Origin: an uncultured bacterium
GTDB taxonomy: Bacteria; Elusimicrobiota; Elusimicrobia; Elusimicrobiales; Elusimicrobiaceae
DNA: 38,823 bases
Assembly (NCBI GenBank): GCA_949297775.1
Contig: CASFTM010000013.1
Span: 1-38,823, forward strand
Direction: 5' to 3'
How positions within the stretch are numbered: position 1 is the first letter of the stretch; every line of letters starts with the position of its first letter. The position numbers and the translations under genes were made by a program. The notes beneath the pieces were generated by a model that was not told where the DNA came from, ran no database searches, and saw nothing but the letters and a program-made list of their open reading frames with translations. This document shows positions 8,206 through 17,335 of the stretch, in pieces.

Positions 8206-9999
8206 ATGTTTGTTTGCGAAGATAAATACGATGTGGTAGTGATTGGTGCGGGGCACGCCGGCTGCGAAGCCGCGCTGGCTGCCGCCAAATTGGGGGCCAA
8301 AACGCTCCTGCTCACCCAAAGCCTGGACACGATTGCCCAAATGTCGTGCAACCCCTCTATAGGTGGTATTGCCAAAGGGCAAATCGTGCGGGAAATTGAC
8401 GCTTTGGGCGGAGCGATGGGCCGCGTAACGGACCACGCCGCCCTGCACTACCATATGCTTAACACCGGCAAAGGCCCGGCGGTGCACTCCCCGCGCGTCC
8501 AGTGCGATAAAAAAGTCTACCAATTTACGTTTAAACATTTTCTGGAACTCCAGCCTAATTTGGACATTATGCAGGACGAAGCCGTCAAAATCTCCGTGTC
8601 GGATAACGGCGTGGACGGCGTGCTGACCCTGCGCAATACGTTTTACCATACAAAAGCCGTCATTTTAACCACGGGAACCTTTTTGGCGGGCACCATCCAC
8701 ATCGGGACGGAAATGTTCCGCGGCGGGCGCTACAACGATATGCCTTCCGACGGCCTTGCCAAAAATTTGCGCGACGACCTGCACTTAAACATCCTGCGTT
8801 TTAAAACGGGTACGCCCATGCGCATTAACGCGCGCGGGCTGGATTTTTCCAAGTTCCGCCTGCAGCCGTCCGACAATCCTTTGCAGGCCATTTCGCACTT
8901 TACCGACGAAAAAGAACAATCCAAACGCACTTTTTTAAGCTGCTATATTACCCGCACCACGCTGGAAACGGACAAAATCCTGCGCGCCAACTTCCAGCGG
9001 TCGGCTATGTACAGCGGCAACATCCACGGCCTGGGGCCGCGCTATTGCCCGTCGGTGGAAGACAAAATTAAAAAATTTCCGGACGTTACCAGCCACCCGC
9101 TTTTCTTGGAGCCGGAAGGATTTCATACGGAAGAATTTTATATCCAGGGGTTTTCCACCAGTATGCCCGAGGACGTCCAGCGCGCGCTGATTAAATCCGT
9201 CCCCGGAATGGAAAACGCTTCCATTACCCGCCCGGGATACGCCATTGAATACGATTTTTCCGACCCGCGCGATTTGTACCCTTCGCTGGAAAGCAAACGC
9301 ATTCCGCGGTTGTTTATGGCGGGGCAAATTAACGGCACCACCGGGTACGAAGAAGCCGGCGGGCAAGGGATTATGGCCGGGATCAACGCCGCGCTGAAAA
9401 CCCAGGGGAAGGAACCGTTTGTCTTGCGCCGCGACGAAGCGTATATTGGCGTACTGATTGACGATTTAATCAACAAAGGCGTAAATGAACCGTACCGGAT
9501 GTTTACGTCTCGCGCGGAATACCGCATTCTCTTGCGTAACGACAATGCGGACCTGCGCCTGACGCCGCACGCATTTAAACTGGGGCTGTTGGACGAAAAA
9601 TACAAAGCCCCGTTTGAAAAATACCAGGCTCTTTGCCAAAAGCTGATTGAACATCCTTCCGCGTCCGTGGACGAAAACGAAACGGAACTTTTGCCCTGGA
9701 CGGTGGAAAAAGCGCGCCGCCACGCCGATATTTACCACAAATACGCGGGGTATTACGACCGCAACAAAAAAGACGCCGAACGCCTGGCGGAAATGGACAG
9801 CGTCAAAATTCCCGAAGGATTTGACCCGTCTTCCGTGCGCGGGCTGTTGTTTGAAAGCGCGCAAAAGCTGGCCTCCGTCAAGCCGCAAACCTTGGGCCAG
9901 GCGGGGCGCATTCCCGGCGTAACGCCGGCAGATTTGCAATTATTGGCTGTACATATTGAACGCTTCCGGAGGCTTAAAAATGCAAAAGCGGCTCATTAA
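8206..9999 (+). CDS. mnmG: tRNA uridine-5-carboxymethylaminomethyl(34) synthesis enzyme MnmG
   Basis: 597 aa. FAD-dependent partner of MnmE. The N-terminal dinucleotide-binding motif VIGAGHAGCEAALAAAKLG is near residues 11-30. Family blocks include CNPSIGGIAKGQIVREIDALGG, GTFLAGTIHIG, and the second FAD segment AGQINGTTGYEEAGGQG. The C-terminal helical part with RAEYRILLRNDNADLRLTP contacts tRNA and MnmE. It starts directly after the mnmE stop and its last 20 bases overlap rsmG, so the three are surely co-transcribed. It is slightly shorter than the typical length of 620-630. Confidence 0.96.
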   Translation: MFVCEDKYDVVVIGAGHAGCEAALAAAKLGAKTLLLTQSLDTIAQMSCNPSIGGIAKGQIVREIDALGGAMGRVTDHAALHYHMLNTGKGPAVHSPRVQCDKKVYQFTFKHFLELQPNLDIMQDEAVKISVSDNGVDGVLTLRNTFYHTKAVILTTGTFLAGTIHIGTEMFRGGRYNDMPSDGLAKNLRDDLHLNILRFKTGTPMRINARGLDFSKFRLQPSDNPLQAISHFTDEKEQSKRTFLSCYITRTTLETDKILRANFQRSAMYSGNIHGLGPRYCPSVEDKIKKFPDVTSHPLFLEPEGFHTEEFYIQGFSTSMPEDVQRALIKSVPGMENASITRPGYAIEYDFSDPRDLYPSLESKRIPRLFMAGQINGTTGYEEAGGQGIMAGINAALKTQGKEPFVLRRDEAYIGVLIDDLINKGVNEPYRMFTSRAEYRILLRNDNADLRLTPHAFKLGLLDEKYKAPFEKYQALCQKLIEHPSASVDENETELLPWTVEKARRHADIYHKYAGYYDRNKKDAERLAEMDSVKIPEGFDPSSVRGLLFESAQKLASVKPQTLGQAGRIPGVTPADLQLLAVHIERFRRLKNAKAAH

Positions 10000-10630
10000 T
10001 TTTGCGGCTGAACGGGGGCTTACGCTTTCCGCCGCGCAGGCGGATACACTGGTGCGTTATGCGCAATTGGTGTGGGAGAAAAAGGACTTTTTAAACCTCA
10101 CCAGCGCAAGCGGCCTGGAGGAAATTATCTCCCGCCATATTTGCGACGGGTTAACCGCCGCCGCCAAAATAAACGCAATGGCGCACATCAAAGGGATACC
10201 AACTCCTCAGGTGGCGGACGCCGGCGCCGGGGCGGGATACATCGGCCTGACTCTTGCGGTTGCCTTGGAGCAGGCACAAGTAACATTGATTGAAAGCATT
10301 GAAAAACGCTGCTCATTTATGAATTGGGCGGTGTTGCAGTTAGGGTTGAAAAACGCCAAAATAAAAAACGTGCGTTTGGGACAGGGTACAAAATTTGCCG
10401 TTGATTTTTTAACCGAACGCGCCATGGGGCAGCTGCCCGATATTTTGGCCATTTGTTTACGCGCAGTCAAGCCGGGGGGCGTGTTTATCGCCTTCCAGGG
10501 GGAATTGCCGCAAACGCACGCGTGCGACGCCGCTTCCGTCGGGGGAACCTTGCTGGGAGTGGAGCCTTATACGCTGCCGTGTGACGACAAAAAACGCCAT
10601 TTGGCTTTGTTTGAAAAAAACGCTTCATGA
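9980..10630 (+). CDS. rsmG: 16S rRNA (guanine527-N7)-methyltransferase RsmG
   Basis: 216 aa. SAM-dependent methylation of G527 in 16S rRNA. The SAM-binding motif I is VADAGAGAGYIGL at about residues 78-90, and a later block reads LRAVKPGGVFIAFQGE, as in RsmG. I start it at 9980 because GGAGG lies 7 nt upstream and the family begins near this Met. A start at 9956 would add eight residues without support. It overlaps the end of mnmG by 20 bases and shares an ATGA with the next gene, so translation is probably coupled on both sides. Confidence 0.93.
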   Translation: MQKRLINFAAERGLTLSAAQADTLVRYAQLVWEKKDFLNLTSASGLEEIISRHICDGLTAAAKINAMAHIKGIPTPQVADAGAGAGYIGLTLAVALEQAQVTLIESIEKRCSFMNWAVLQLGLKNAKIKNVRLGQGTKFAVDFLTERAMGQLPDILAICLRAVKPGGVFIAFQGELPQTHACDAASVGGTLLGVEPYTLPCDDKKRHLALFEKNAS

Positions 10631-12018
10631 ATACGGTTAAGAAACTGGTTTTCTTTTTGTGGTTATTGGCCGCCGTGTTAGTAACGCCGCCGCTGTTGCG
10701 GTCGTTCGGCCTGAACCCCAAAGAAATGGTGAAAGATTTATTTTCCGATACGCCGCGCAAGGATATCATCGCTCCCGTTGCGCCCAAGCCGGCAGAGGCT
10801 CCCAAAACCGTGCCGGTTTTGGCCCCGGCGGAGGATGAAGAACGCGGGCGCGCGCGCGAACTGCGCCCCGATATTTCCGTCCCGCCGGCACCGTCCAAGC
10901 CAGCCGCCGAACCGGCCCCTGTATCCCAAGACGAAAAGGAATTTAAAGAAATGATTTCCGGCCTGGAAAATATTGCCAGCGTGGCTTCCGCCCCGGAAGA
11001 CAAGATAGACGACTTGCCCGTGCAGGCCTACCGCCCGCAGAACGCCGCCCAAAAGGTGCGCTGGCTGCCGCCGCCGCCCGGGTTTTCCACCGCGGATACG
11101 TTTAATTATTTGATCTACCGTGAAAAAAACCCCGTTACTCCAACCATCAAAACCGTTTTGGACAACATCCACGGCAACCTGATGCTGGATTTAACGCCTT
11201 TTACCATCGTCATCAAGCCCAACAAAATTTTAGTGATGCTCTTTGGGCAAAAAGACAGCTATATGAAATATACCAAGCGTCCGGCGTGGTCGGGCGCGTC
11301 GTCTGACTTACGGGCCGATACGATGTATGTGATTGAAAGCAACAGCTTTTATCCGCTGTCCGTGCACGAACTGACGCATTTGTATTTTGACGGGTATTTT
11401 TTGCCCACCATTTCGCCGCTGTGGCTTTCGGAGGGGATGGCGGTGTATATGCAAATTACCACCACTAAGGAAAAACCCAGCTGGGTGGACCGCAGCCTGC
11501 GCCGCATTTTAAAAGGCGATTATATCCCGTTTGAAGAAATGACCGAAACCGAAGATTTAAGCAATTATTCCACCCAACAGGCGGAACTTTGGTACACCCA
11601 GGCCTACAGCGTGGTGGCCTATCTGCTGCAAACGCGCACGCGGGACGAATTTTATAAATTATGCAATGAAATTAAGGAAAAAACGCCTCTTCACCAAGCC
11701 CTTTATCGCGCTTACGGAATGCCGTTTAACAGAATAAGCGTATTGGAAAACGTCTGGCGGCACGATTTGCAGAAGGCCTATCAGGATGGGAAAATTCTGC
11801 AGGCCTCCGCCCAGAAATCCGCCGCCAAAGCAGCCGCGTCCAAGCAAGTTTCTTCCGGCACCGTTTCTGCGGCAAACACCAAACCGGTTTCCGCCAAGCA
11901 GGCCCCGGCTGCCAAAACACCCGCGGCCAAAGCAAACGCCAAACCCGCTCCACAGAAAACGAAAATCAATAAGCTTAAGCTGGTTCCGACCAACGGCTAC
12001 AAAGGGGGATTTAACTGA
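10627..12018 (+). CDS. Membrane-anchored gluzincin-like metallopeptidase (peptidase MA-like), function unknown
   Basis: 463 aa. One N-terminal membrane segment (about 7-25), then a long Pro/Ala/Glu-rich stalk to about residue 150. A peptidase-like domain follows with the zinc motif HELTH at 247-251 and the downstream glutamate in LSEGMAVY (E269), the usual third ligand of gluzincins. The C-terminus is a Lys/Ala/Pro-rich tail. The active site should face the periplasm. The gene overlaps rsmG by ATGA and touches rsmH, so it belongs to this operon, between ribosome-modification and cell-division genes. A role in envelope processing is inference from position. Confidence 0.8.
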   Translation: MNTVKKLVFFLWLLAAVLVTPPLLRSFGLNPKEMVKDLFSDTPRKDIIAPVAPKPAEAPKTVPVLAPAEDEERGRARELRPDISVPPAPSKPAAEPAPVSQDEKEFKEMISGLENIASVASAPEDKIDDLPVQAYRPQNAAQKVRWLPPPPGFSTADTFNYLIYREKNPVTPTIKTVLDNIHGNLMLDLTPFTIVIKPNKILVMLFGQKDSYMKYTKRPAWSGASSDLRADTMYVIESNSFYPLSVHELTHLYFDGYFLPTISPLWLSEGMAVYMQITTTKEKPSWVDRSLRRILKGDYIPFEEMTETEDLSNYSTQQAELWYTQAYSVVAYLLQTRTRDEFYKLCNEIKEKTPLHQALYRAYGMPFNRISVLENVWRHDLQKAYQDGKILQASAQKSAAKAAASKQVSSGTVSAANTKPVSAKQAPAAKTPAAKANAKPAPQKTKINKLKLVPTNGYKGGFN

Positions 12019-12908
12019 TGAGTGAAAATTGGATACACATCCCTATTATGGCGGTGCAGATAGCCGATATGCTTTTAACCAATCCCAACGGCGTGTATGT
12101 GGACGGCACATTAGGGCTGGGTGGGCATACCAAATTTTTTCTAAGCCGCTTAGGCGCGCAAGCGCGCATTTTGGGGTTTGATAAGGACGAAGAAGCCCTG
12201 CGTATGGCGGTGGAACGCGTAAACGACCCGCGGCTAAGCGCATTTCACGCAAGTTACACCCAGGCCCCGCAGGAACTGGAAAAACTGGGCCTGCCAGGAG
12301 CCGACGGAGCTTTGTTTGATTTGGGGCTCAGCTCGTACCAGCTGGATAACCCGGCCCGCGGGTTTAGCATCGTGCACGAAGGCCCCCTGGATATGCGCTT
12401 TGACCGGCAGAACCCGCTGAGCGCGGAAGTAATCGTAAATACGTGGACGATGGACGAATTGGTGCGGATTTTGACCGAATACGGCGAAGAACGCCGGGCC
12501 GTCCAAATCGCCCAGGCTATTATGCAGGCGCGCCGGCAGGGCCGTATCGGCACCACCCAGCAGCTGGCTAAAATAGTGGAAGGCGTTTACGGCGGCAAAC
12601 GCGGCAAAACGCACCCCGCCACACAAACTTTCCAGGCCCTGCGCATTGCGTGCAACCAGGAATTGGAAACGGTGGAAAACGTCTTGGCCTCGTTAGAAAA
12701 AATCGTAAAACCCGGCGGACGCGCCGCGGTGCTGACGTTCCACTCGCTGGAGGACCGCTTGGTCAAAAACCGTTTTAAAGAACTGTCCAAAACAGGCGGC
12801 TGGATACTGGTAAACAAACATGCGCTGGCGCCCCAGTACGAGGAAATCCGACAAAACCGCCGTGCCCGCAGCGCCAAGCTGCGCGTGATTGAAAGGAGCC
12901 GGATATGA
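12018..12908 (+). CDS. rsmH: 16S rRNA (cytosine1402-N4)-methyltransferase RsmH
   Basis: 296 aa. Formerly MraW. It methylates C1402 in the ribosomal P-site and is normally the first or second gene of the dcw cluster. The SAM-binding region YVDGTLGLGGHTKFFLSR, the block FDLGLSSYQLDNPARGFS with DMRFD, and the C-terminal LTFHSLEDRLVKNRF are all present. The start overlaps the stop of the metallopeptidase gene (TGATG) and its end overlaps ftsL (ATGA). No mraZ gene precedes it. Confidence 0.96.
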   Translation: MSENWIHIPIMAVQIADMLLTNPNGVYVDGTLGLGGHTKFFLSRLGAQARILGFDKDEEALRMAVERVNDPRLSAFHASYTQAPQELEKLGLPGADGALFDLGLSSYQLDNPARGFSIVHEGPLDMRFDRQNPLSAEVIVNTWTMDELVRILTEYGEERRAVQIAQAIMQARRQGRIGTTQQLAKIVEGVYGGKRGKTHPATQTFQALRIACNQELETVENVLASLEKIVKPGGRAAVLTFHSLEDRLVKNRFKELSKTGGWILVNKHALAPQYEEIRQNRRARSAKLRVIERSRI

Positions 12909-13162
12909 AATTGTTTGGACTTGTGTTTGTGTTAGCGTTGTTCGGCTTTGGGGTGGTGATGATGCGTATTGAAATCAACCGCTCGGGCCGCAACATCAGC
13001 CAGCTGCAGAATGAAGTGGAAATTAAAGAAGCCCGCAACCAATATTTGCAGCTGGAAATTTCCCGCCTTTCCAGCCCGGGCAATATTACCCGGCTGGCGC
13101 AGGAAAAATTAGGGATGGTGCCGGCGAAACCGCACGAAATCGTTTTATTGGAAGAAAAATAA
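12905..13162 (+). CDS. ftsL: Cell division protein FtsL-like
   Basis: 85 aa bitopic membrane protein. Short cytoplasmic end, membrane helix at about residues 3-20 (LFGLVFVLALFGFGVVM), then a coiled-coil heptad region (ISQLQNEVEIKEARNQYLQLEISRLSS in part) and the sequence ITRLAQEKLGMVP seen in FtsL/FtsB proteins. FtsL forms the FtsQLB complex that activates septal peptidoglycan synthesis. I choose FtsL over FtsB because it lies exactly between rsmH and ftsI, the conserved dcw position. It starts within the rsmH stop codon. Confidence 0.88.
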   Translation: MKLFGLVFVLALFGFGVVMMRIEINRSGRNISQLQNEVEIKEARNQYLQLEISRLSSPGNITRLAQEKLGMVPAKPHEIVLLEEK

Positions 13163-13165
13163 GCT

Positions 13166-14863
13166 ATGTTTAAAAGACCGGCCTCTTCTCCGTTTGTATT
13201 CAACGTCAAAAGCCGTATGCGGGCCGCTGGCATGGTGATTTTGCTGGCGCCGCTGTGCATTTTTGTACGGCTGTTTTATATGCAGACGTTTTTGTACGAG
13301 GAATTTTCGTCCAAAGCGGAGCGCGCTATTTACAACTACCTGGCGGAAGACCGCCTGCGCGGAAAAATTTTGGACGTAAACGGGCGGGAATTGGCCGAAT
13401 CGGTGCGGACGCACTCCTGCGGCGTTAACAAACGCTACGTGCAGGACAAAAACAAAACCGTGCAATTTCTGTCCGAAACGCTGGGAATGCCCAAAAAAAC
13501 CATTTTGGACAAATGGAAACGGGCGTCCAACTTTTTCTTTGTAGCCAAAAAAATAAAACCGGACAAATACATCAAAATTTCTCAAATTCTTCGCACCCGG
13601 CTGGGCCAGGGGCTGGAACTGACGCCGGAATACGAGCGCATCCACCCGTACGGAGAAAGCGCGCTGGATTTGATTGGCGCGTCCAACTCCAAAAATTATG
13701 GTTTGTCCGGTATTGAACAAATGTATAACCGGGAACTCAGCCAGGATATCAGCAAAAAACGCGCCAAACGCGCGCGCCGCGGTGAAATCATTTACGACCG
13801 CAAGCTCAAAGAAGAACTCTCCGTGGCGAATGTTTATTTAACGGTGGACGCCGTCGCCCAGTTCTATGCCGAAAGCGCCCTTAAAAAAGCGGTGGAAGAA
13901 GTCGGCGCCGAGCACGGCGTAGCCGTGGTGCAGGAGCCCAAAACCGGCAAAATTTTGGCGGCGGCCTCGTACCCCGTTAAGGACGGGCAGTCGCTGGCGT
14001 TCCAGTTTACGTACGAACCGGGCTCCACCTTTAAAACGATTGCCGTTTCCTCTGCGCTGGACGCGGGGGTGGTGCGCGTAACCGACAGTATTGATATGGA
14101 CGGACGCAAGTGGGAAATTGCCCGCGGCGTGGTTGTGCGCGACAACCAGCACGAAAAGGATTTCCTGTCTGTTCCCGAAATTATGCAGCTTTCTTCCAAC
14201 ATCGGGGCGGGGAAAATTGCCCTGGAACTAGGGGCCAAAAATTTGTTTTACTACATAAAAGCGTTTGGTTTTGGCACCAAAACGGACATCAATTTTAACG
14301 GGGAATCCAAAGGCAATGTGCCGCCCTACAGCAAATGGACCAAAGTGGATACCGCCACCAAAGGCTATGGGTACGGGGTAGCGGTAACGCCTATCCAGCT
14401 GATTAACGCCTATTCGGCGGTGGCCAACGGCGGTATTTTGATGCAGCCGCATATCATTGACCGGATTGAATACGCCGGCGGAAAAGTGGAAAAGAAATCA
14501 AAGCCCGTTAAAATCCGCCGTGTGCTGAAGCAGGAAACTTCAGACACGATGAAAAAAGTCCTCCAAAGCGTGGTGGAAGCAGGCTCCGGCAAGCGCGCCC
14601 GCATTACCGGCTACCAAGTGGCCGGCAAAACGGGCACCGCCGAAAAACTAAGCAAAGAAGGTGGCTACGCCAAACGCAGCCACGTGGCTTCGTTCTGCGG
14701 CTTTGCCCCCGTGTCCGACCCGCAGTTTACCGTGTTGGTTATTTTGGATAATCCCGCCAAATACAGCTTTGGCGGAACGGCGGCGGCGCCGGTATTTAAA
14801 GAGATTATGGAACGAATGCTTGCGATGAAAGGCATCCAGCCGGACCAATTGGATTTTGAATAG
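13166..14863 (+). CDS. ftsI: Septal peptidoglycan transpeptidase FtsI (PBP3-like)
   Basis: 565 aa class B penicillin-binding protein. Cytoplasmic end and one membrane helix at about 20-40. Dimerisation domain with DRLRGKILDVNGRELAESV. Transpeptidase domain with catalytic Ser287 in GSTFK, SSN at 343-345 and KTGT at 488-491. It cross-links septal peptidoglycan with FtsW as its glycosyltransferase partner, whose gene lies three genes downstream. No PASTA domain is seen at the C-terminus. It starts 3 bases after ftsL without its own ribosome site, so translation is probably coupled. Confidence 0.94.
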   Translation: MFKRPASSPFVFNVKSRMRAAGMVILLAPLCIFVRLFYMQTFLYEEFSSKAERAIYNYLAEDRLRGKILDVNGRELAESVRTHSCGVNKRYVQDKNKTVQFLSETLGMPKKTILDKWKRASNFFFVAKKIKPDKYIKISQILRTRLGQGLELTPEYERIHPYGESALDLIGASNSKNYGLSGIEQMYNRELSQDISKKRAKRARRGEIIYDRKLKEELSVANVYLTVDAVAQFYAESALKKAVEEVGAEHGVAVVQEPKTGKILAAASYPVKDGQSLAFQFTYEPGSTFKTIAVSSALDAGVVRVTDSIDMDGRKWEIARGVVVRDNQHEKDFLSVPEIMQLSSNIGAGKIALELGAKNLFYYIKAFGFGTKTDINFNGESKGNVPPYSKWTKVDTATKGYGYGVAVTPIQLINAYSAVANGGILMQPHIIDRIEYAGGKVEKKSKPVKIRRVLKQETSDTMKKVLQSVVEAGSGKRARITGYQVAGKTGTAEKLSKEGGYAKRSHVASFCGFAPVSDPQFTVLVILDNPAKYSFGGTAAAPVFKEIMERMLAMKGIQPDQLDFE

Positions 14864-14896
14864 TTTAAACCGATTTGATTTTGGTAAGGAGTAAGT

Positions 14897-16240
14897 ATGA
14901 AACTTAATTTAACCCTCAGCAAAATAGCGAAAATTACCGGTGCGGAAGTCATCTCCTCCGCCCCCAAAACGAAAGTCACGTCTTTTGTAACGGATTCCCG
15001 CGTCATCCGCCCCGGCGATGCGTTTATCGCGCTGAAAGGCAAAAACCACGATGCACGGCAATTTATTCCCGAAGTCCTCCAAAAAGGCGCTTCCGTCGTG
15101 CTGGCGGAAAAAGGGTTTGATATTCCCCGAGGTACCGACGCCTCTTTTTTGCTGGTGGACGATTCTTTAAAAGCGCTGCAGGCGCTGGCTAAATACCACC
15201 GCGTAAACAGTACGTTAAAAGTGGCCGCCATTACCGGTTCCAACGGCAAAAGCACCACCAAACAAATGCTGCGCGCCATTTGCGAAACCGCCGGCGAAAC
15301 CATTGCCAATATGGGCAATTTCAACAACCAGTTTGGGGTTCCGTTTTCGCTGTTGGAAATACAGCCCAAGCATAAATACGGCATTTTTGAGCTGGGGGCC
15401 TCCCATCCCGGCGATATTGAAGAAACCGCTTCGCTGGCGGTGCCGGACGTAGCGGTAATTACCAACGTATCGGCGGCACATTTGGAATTTTTCCACGATT
15501 TGGAAACCGTCTACAAAACCAAAACCGAGATTGCCAAATGCTTGAATTTCGGCGGGACGCTGGTGTATAACGCCGACGACGCGATGCTCTGTCGTTTAAA
15601 TACCGAATTTAAGGGCAAACGCATTTCATTCGGCTTCCACCCCGGGGCGGATTTGCAGATTTTGGAAACGGAAAAATTCTCCTTTACCTACAAAGGCGAA
15701 GCGTATATGCTGGATTTGACGCTGGAACGCCACGACAAATTAAACGCCGCCGCCGCGGCCGCCGCCGCGATTGCGCTGGGGCTGTATATGGATAACGTCA
15801 AAAAAGGACTGTTAAATTATACGCCCATGCCGATGCGTTTGGAACGGCTGAAACAAAACGGCGTATCGTTTATTTTGGATTGCTATAACGCCAACCCGGC
15901 CAGTATGCAAAACGCGCTGGAAATTTTAGGGCGCGAAATGTCCAAACCGCGTATTGCGGTACTGGGCGATATGAAAGAACTGGGCGATTCGTCCAAAGAA
16001 TACCACCGGCTGGTAGCGCGCCAGGTGTTAGATAACGGCGTGGAATACGCCTTTTTAGCCGGGCCGGAAATGAAATACGCCTACGAAAAATTGAAAGACG
16101 CGCCGGGCGTGAAGGCTTTTTACGCGCCGACGCCGGAAGGGTGGACGAAGGACTTGTCCAGCGCGCTTAAAAAAGGCGGTACGTGCTTGGTTAAAGCGTC
16201 CCGCTCGATGAATTTTGAAAAAATCCTCAAGGAGATTTAG
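14897..16240 (+). CDS. murF: UDP-N-acetylmuramoyl-tripeptide--D-alanyl-D-alanine ligase MurF
   Basis: 447 aa. Adds D-Ala-D-Ala to the UDP-MurNAc-tripeptide, the last cytoplasmic step. The ATP loop is ITGSNGKSTTK at about 112-122. The MurF-specific blocks MGNFNNQFGVP and DCYNANPASMQNALE separate it from MurE, which normally lies at this place. The N-terminal domain contains VTDSRVIRPGDAFIAL. GGAGTAAGT precedes the ATG. murE is absent between ftsI and this gene. It is followed after 6 bases by mraY. Confidence 0.93.
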   Translation: MKLNLTLSKIAKITGAEVISSAPKTKVTSFVTDSRVIRPGDAFIALKGKNHDARQFIPEVLQKGASVVLAEKGFDIPRGTDASFLLVDDSLKALQALAKYHRVNSTLKVAAITGSNGKSTTKQMLRAICETAGETIANMGNFNNQFGVPFSLLEIQPKHKYGIFELGASHPGDIEETASLAVPDVAVITNVSAAHLEFFHDLETVYKTKTEIAKCLNFGGTLVYNADDAMLCRLNTEFKGKRISFGFHPGADLQILETEKFSFTYKGEAYMLDLTLERHDKLNAAAAAAAAIALGLYMDNVKKGLLNYTPMPMRLERLKQNGVSFILDCYNANPASMQNALEILGREMSKPRIAVLGDMKELGDSSKEYHRLVARQVLDNGVEYAFLAGPEMKYAYEKLKDAPGVKAFYAPTPEGWTKDLSSALKKGGTCLVKASRSMNFEKILKEI

Positions 16241-16246
16241 AAAAAA

Positions 16247-17332
16247 ATGCTATATTACCTCTCGCTGTTTACGGATGACTTTAGTTTTCTAAACATCTTC
16301 AGTTATATTACCTTCCGCACCGGCGCGGCGATTGTTACATCGTTTTTGCTGACGCTTCTTATCGGGCCGAAAGTGGTGGCGAAACTGCGCTCGTATAAGA
16401 TACAGCAGATTGAACGCGAATATGGCCCGGCGTCACACCTGTCCAAAAGCGGCACTCCGACGATGGGGGGACTGCTGATTTTTGTCAGCTTGGTGCTGAG
16501 CGTGCTTTTATGGGCGCGGCTGGACAGCAACTATATTTGGCTGCTTCTCTTTACCACCGTTACGCTGGGTATCGCCGGTGTAATGGACGATTACACCAAA
16601 CTCGTGAAAAAGAACCCGGAAGGAATGAAATCCTCCATCAAATTGGCTATCCAGCTGTTTACGGCAGTAGTGGTGGTGGGATACTTGGCGTTAAATCCGC
16701 CCAACGGGGATTACACCACCTCGCTCATCATTCCGTATATGAGCAAGATGTTTATTGATTTGTCGGTATTCTACTTTGCGTTTGCTATGCTGGTGATTGT
16801 TGGCTCCTCCAACGCCACCAACCTGACGGACGGTTTGGACGGCCTTGCCAGCGGGTGTATGGTGTTTACGGCGGCTACGTATGCGATTGTAGCGTATTTG
16901 GCGGGTAACGTTAATTTTGCCGATTACTTAAAAATCATCTACGTGCCGGGGGCGGGAGAAATTACCGTTTTTATGGGCGCCTTGATTGGCGCGTGCGCGG
17001 GGTTTTTATGGTTTAACGCCTATCCCGCCCAAGTGTTTATGGGGGATACCAGCTCGCTGTTTTTAGGCGGCGTGATTGGCACGGCCGCGCTGTGCGTCAA
17101 GCAAGAGTTGCTGCTGCCGATTGCCGGCGGTATTTTCGTAATGGAAACCCTTTCCGTTATGCTGCAAATGGGATATTTTAAAATGACTCACGGCAAACGG
17201 CTGTTTAAGATGGCGCCCATTCATCACCATTTTGAACTTTTAGGCGTGCCGGAACCGAAAGTTATCGTCCGGTTTTGGATTGTGGGCGCTATGCTGATGC
17301 TGTTGGCGCTGGCGTCCTTAAAAATCAGATAG
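16247..17332 (+). CDS. mraY: Phospho-N-acetylmuramoyl-pentapeptide-transferase MraY
   Basis: 361 aa integral membrane enzyme with about ten helices. It transfers phospho-MurNAc-pentapeptide to undecaprenyl phosphate, forming lipid I. Conserved features: SKSGTPTMGGLL, the aspartate pair in MDDYTKL, NATNLTDGLDGLASG, and the histidine loop PIHHHFELLG near the C-terminus. AAGGAG lies at the end of murF as its ribosome site. murD, commonly next, is missing and the following gene is ftsW. Confidence 0.96.
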   Translation: MLYYLSLFTDDFSFLNIFSYITFRTGAAIVTSFLLTLLIGPKVVAKLRSYKIQQIEREYGPASHLSKSGTPTMGGLLIFVSLVLSVLLWARLDSNYIWLLLFTTVTLGIAGVMDDYTKLVKKNPEGMKSSIKLAIQLFTAVVVVGYLALNPPNGDYTTSLIIPYMSKMFIDLSVFYFAFAMLVIVGSSNATNLTDGLDGLASGCMVFTAATYAIVAYLAGNVNFADYLKIIYVPGAGEITVFMGALIGACAGFLWFNAYPAQVFMGDTSSLFLGGVIGTAALCVKQELLLPIAGGIFVMETLSVMLQMGYFKMTHGKRLFKMAPIHHHFELLGVPEPKVIVRFWIVGAMLMLLALASLKIR

Positions 17333-17335
17333 TGT

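Noticed and set aside
14665-15465. 266-codon minus-strand frame across ftsI and murF
   Set aside because: Both sense genes are complete with catalytic motifs, so this is an antisense shadow.
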